Shown here in pieces: positions 36,563-38,096 of a stretch of 38,096 nt of DNA. This DNA comes from Enorma phocaeensis. GTDB taxonomy: Bacteria > Actinomycetota > Coriobacteriia > Coriobacteriales > Coriobacteriaceae. How positions within the stretch are numbered: position 1 is the stretch's first letter; each line of letters begins with the position of its first letter. The translations under genes were made by a program, and so were the position numbers. The notes below the pieces were generated by a model. The model was not told the DNA's origin and ran no database searches. It was given only the letters and a program-made list of their open reading frames with translations. The DNA is taken from positions 1-38,096 of the forward strand of contig NZ_JACJKQ010000019.1 of NCBI RefSeq assembly GCF_016901575.1, written 5' to 3'.

Positions 36563-36620
36563 CATAGGCCGTCTGCGGGGGCTCCTCCGAGCTCGCCGCA
36601 GGGGAGAAAGGATCGCTTCC

Positions 36621-37349
36621 ATGAAGAAGTTTGTGACCGAGGAGTCGTTCTGGCAGCTCTTTCCGGATGCGGCGATCGGCGTGGTGGTCGCCGAGGGCAT
36701 GAAGCCGGCGAGCGAGGTGGCGCCCGAGGACGCCGAGCAGATCGAGCAGCTGCTCGAGCGGGCGAACGCACTCGCGGAGCGTCACCTGACCAGCGAGGTC
36801 ATCTCGGAAAACGAGCCGGTGAAGGCATGGCGCGACGCCTATCGCAGGTTCAAGACGAAAAAGGGCGCGCGCTGCTCGATCGAGAACCTGCTCAAGCGCG
36901 TCCTCAAGGGCAAGCCGGTGGGCTCCATCACCCCGTCGGTCGACATCTATAACGCCATCTCGCTCAAGTACGCCCTGCCGGTGGGCGGGGAGGACATCGA
37001 CGCCTTCCAGGGAGATTTGCGCCTCGCCGTGACCGAGGGCGGAGACGCCTTCGAGCCGCTGGGCGAGGACGGCAAGCAAGACCCCACGCTGCCGGGGGAG
37101 CTGTGCTACTGCGACGACGCGGGGGCCGTGTGCCGGTGCTGGAACTGGCGCGACGGCGTGCGCACGGCGTTGACGGACGATTCGAGCAACGCCTTCCTCA
37201 TCGTGGAGTGCGTGGAGCCGGGGCGCGTCGATGACTGCCGCGCCGCCGTCGACGAGCTTGCCGAGCTCGTGGAGCGCTATCTGGGCGCCGCCATCTCCGC
37301 CAAGTCCATCGTCACCTCCGATGATCGCGAGGTCGTCATAGCGCGGTAG
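36621..37349 (+). CDS. B3/B4 tRNA-binding-domain protein
   Basis: 242 residues from MKKFVTEESFWQLFPDAAIG; GAGAAAGGAT precedes the ATG. The upstream in-frame extension crosses the leader hairpins and was trimmed. The pattern PVKAWRDAYRRFKTKKG and CSIENLLKRVLKGK, then PVGSITPSVDIYNAISLKYA and LPVGGEDIDAF is that of stand-alone B3/B4 domain proteins, related to the editing domain of phenylalanyl-tRNA synthetase beta subunit. They may clear mischarged amino acids from tRNA or bind tRNA, but a precise function is not known. Expression probably depends on the leader described above. Confidence 0.85.
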   Translation: MKKFVTEESFWQLFPDAAIGVVVAEGMKPASEVAPEDAEQIEQLLERANALAERHLTSEVISENEPVKAWRDAYRRFKTKKGARCSIENLLKRVLKGKPVGSITPSVDIYNAISLKYALPVGGEDIDAFQGDLRLAVTEGGDAFEPLGEDGKQDPTLPGELCYCDDAGAVCRCWNWRDGVRTALTDDSSNAFLIVECVEPGRVDDCRAAVDELAELVERYLGAAISAKSIVTSDDREVVIAR

Positions 37350-37357
37350 GGGCCGCA

Positions 37358-37409
37358 GCGCCACGGGCGACCCGTTTGGCTCCGACGCGGGCGGTCCCTG
37401 CCGTGGCGC
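37358..37409. terminator. Stem after the B3/B4 gene
   Basis: GCGCCACGG (37358-37366) and CCGTGGCGC (37401-37409) form a 9-bp stem around a GC-rich 34-nt loop, in the convergent gap before the DUF6485 gene. No T-run in either direction. Confidence 0.5.
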
Positions 37410-37458
37410 GGGCGGCGCCGGGGCAGGGGGTGCCACCCGCGTGCAGAGGCTGCAGACG

Positions 37459-37677
37459 TTATTCGCCGTGCTTCATCACGTGGGCGGCAAAGCCGGCATA
37501 GGTCCAGTCCTGCTCGTCGCCGGGCAGCAGGTCGAGCGAGACGTCCTTGAAGAAGCAGCTGGGGATCTCGCGCTCCTTCAGGCATTTCGCCACGCAGAGG
37601 GTGCACCCCTTGTCATGGTTCACGGGGTTCATGGGGCAGGCGTGGTCGGTGCAGGTGCAAAACGGCGCGGTTGCCAT
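37459..37677 (-). CDS. Cysteine-rich small protein (DUF6485-like)
   Basis: 72 residues from MATAPFCTCTDHACPMNPVN, with GAAAGGAA before the ATG. Seven cysteines (7, 9, 14, 25, 28, 32, 41) in patterns C-x-C, C-x2-C and C-x3-C suggest zinc or Fe-S binding. The sequence NHDKGCTLCVAKCLKEREIPSCFF resembles small anaerobe proteins of the DUF6485 group (quoted here as GCTLCVAKCLKEREIP and PSCFFK). Its function is unknown. Single gene on the minus strand. Confidence 0.75.
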   Translation of the reverse strand: MATAPFCTCTDHACPMNPVNHDKGCTLCVAKCLKEREIPSCFFKDVSLDLLPGDEQDWTYAGFAAHVMKHGE

Positions 37678-37788
37678 GGCTGTTCCTTTCTCGGGGCGAC
37701 GCGGTCCGGTCCTAGATGTGCAGGCGCCCCGGCTCGCGCGGGGCGCCTTGCTCGGCGGGGGAGGGGCTCCATGCCTGAGGAGCGGAGG

Positions 37789-37983
37789 CTATAGGCCGGC
37801 TGGCCAGCGGCAGGCGTCGAGGTCGACGTGCGTGTCGTCGCGGAAGGTCACGCCCTCGTCCTCGAGCAGCGCGCGCTGGGCGTCGGCCCCGCCGAAGGCG
37901 AAGCCCTCGCAGATGCTGCCGTCGGCGAAGACGACGCGATGGCAGGGCACCACGCCCGGCCGCGGATTGCTGTGAAGGGCATT
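37789..37983 (-). pseudogene. 5'-truncated methylated-DNA-protein cysteine methyltransferase
   Basis: The C-terminal part of an Ogt/Ada-C family protein is clear from [19 protein letters not shown], including the PCHR(V) active-site motif, to [18 protein letters not shown]. Upstream of about 37983 the frame stays open to an ATG at 38064, but those residues ([20 protein letters not shown]) do not resemble the family. The DNA-binding helix and Tyr/Arg region that should precede NALHSN are missing. The gene is therefore broken about 110 bp from the window end, by an insertion, a rearrangement or an assembly error. It would not repair DNA in this form. Confidence 0.8.
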
Positions 37984-38069
37984 GTTGATGTGCAATAAGA
38001 AATGGTCCGAATGAGCACCGGTTTCTGAGCAACGCGTGCACCGAAAAATGAGCAGTTTGAGCATGAGGG

Positions 38070-38096
38070 CCGCGCCCCCTTGGACCAGGGGCGCGG
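38070..38096. terminator. Perfect GC hairpin at the window end
   Basis: CCGCGCCCC and GGGGCGCGG form a perfect 9-bp stem with a 9-nt loop that ends exactly at the last base. It may be a terminator or part of a repeated element where the assembly stopped. Confidence 0.55.

Overview
The window is GC-rich with strong purine Shine-Dalgarno sites. Its gene content suggests a strictly anaerobic, gut-type actinobacterium of the class Coriobacteriia (Collinsella-like): a glycyl-radical hydroxyproline dehydratase, ATP-dependent PEP carboxykinase, siroheme/ferredoxin redox enzymes and heavy-metal efflux. This placement is inferred from gene content and base composition; no phylogeny was run. The first 19 bases are the Tn5/Nextera mosaic end, so the left edge carries sequencing adapter and the window is probably a whole draft contig. 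The right edge stops in a perfect hairpin next to a broken gene.

Region 1 (1-10.9 kb) looks like a metal/siderophore uptake island. It has two paralogous pairs of fused permease-ATPase ABC half-transporters of the YbtP/YbtQ or IrtA/IrtB kind (223-3905 and 5841-9284), a divergent AraC-type regulator (4623-5723) and a small esterase (9857-10537). Both ABC operons are preceded by the same DtxR/IdeR-like box (AAGTTAG-N6-CTTA). The last ABC gene is cut off right after its LSGGER signature and is followed by an orphan PIN-domain toxin gene.

The most unusual structure is a pair of repeat arrays (4011-4321 and 10551-10859), each in a convergent intergenic gap. Every unit is TGCCCAG-N13-TGACCA and units recur every 52 bp. 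Each array flips orientation once, around a centre of exactly 49 bp. I do not recognise this family.

Region 2 (10.9-22.7 kb): a small membrane protein, a 27-bp tandem repeat, a TrmL-type tRNA methyltransferase, a DUF3137-like protein, and an 863-residue fusion of CoA-disulfide reductase, rhodanese, siroheme sulfite-reductase-like domain and two ferredoxin clusters. These are followed by a class I amidotransferase-fold hydrolase, a NifX-like protein and a siroheme-synthase (Met8/CysG-N) gene that could supply the fusion enzyme's cofactor. Then come a DEDDh exonuclease, a ten-helix heavy-metal exporter, a YaiI/DUF188 protein, a TipA-like MerR regulator with a 19-bp-spacer promoter, and an XRE-LURP fusion.

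Region 3 (22.8-27.3 kb) is a compact trans-4-hydroxy-L-proline operon: radical-SAM activase, glycyl radical dehydratase (HypD) and proC. Together they would turn hydroxyproline into proline.

Region 4 (27.4-38.1 kb): a tiny sigma-region-2-only protein, a DUF1015 protein, serA and serC (serine synthesis, minus strand), a divergent phosphoesterase, a polysaccharide flippase, pckA, a B3/B4-domain protein behind a double-hairpin leader, a Cys-rich DUF6485 protein and a 5'-truncated methylguanine-DNA methyltransferase.
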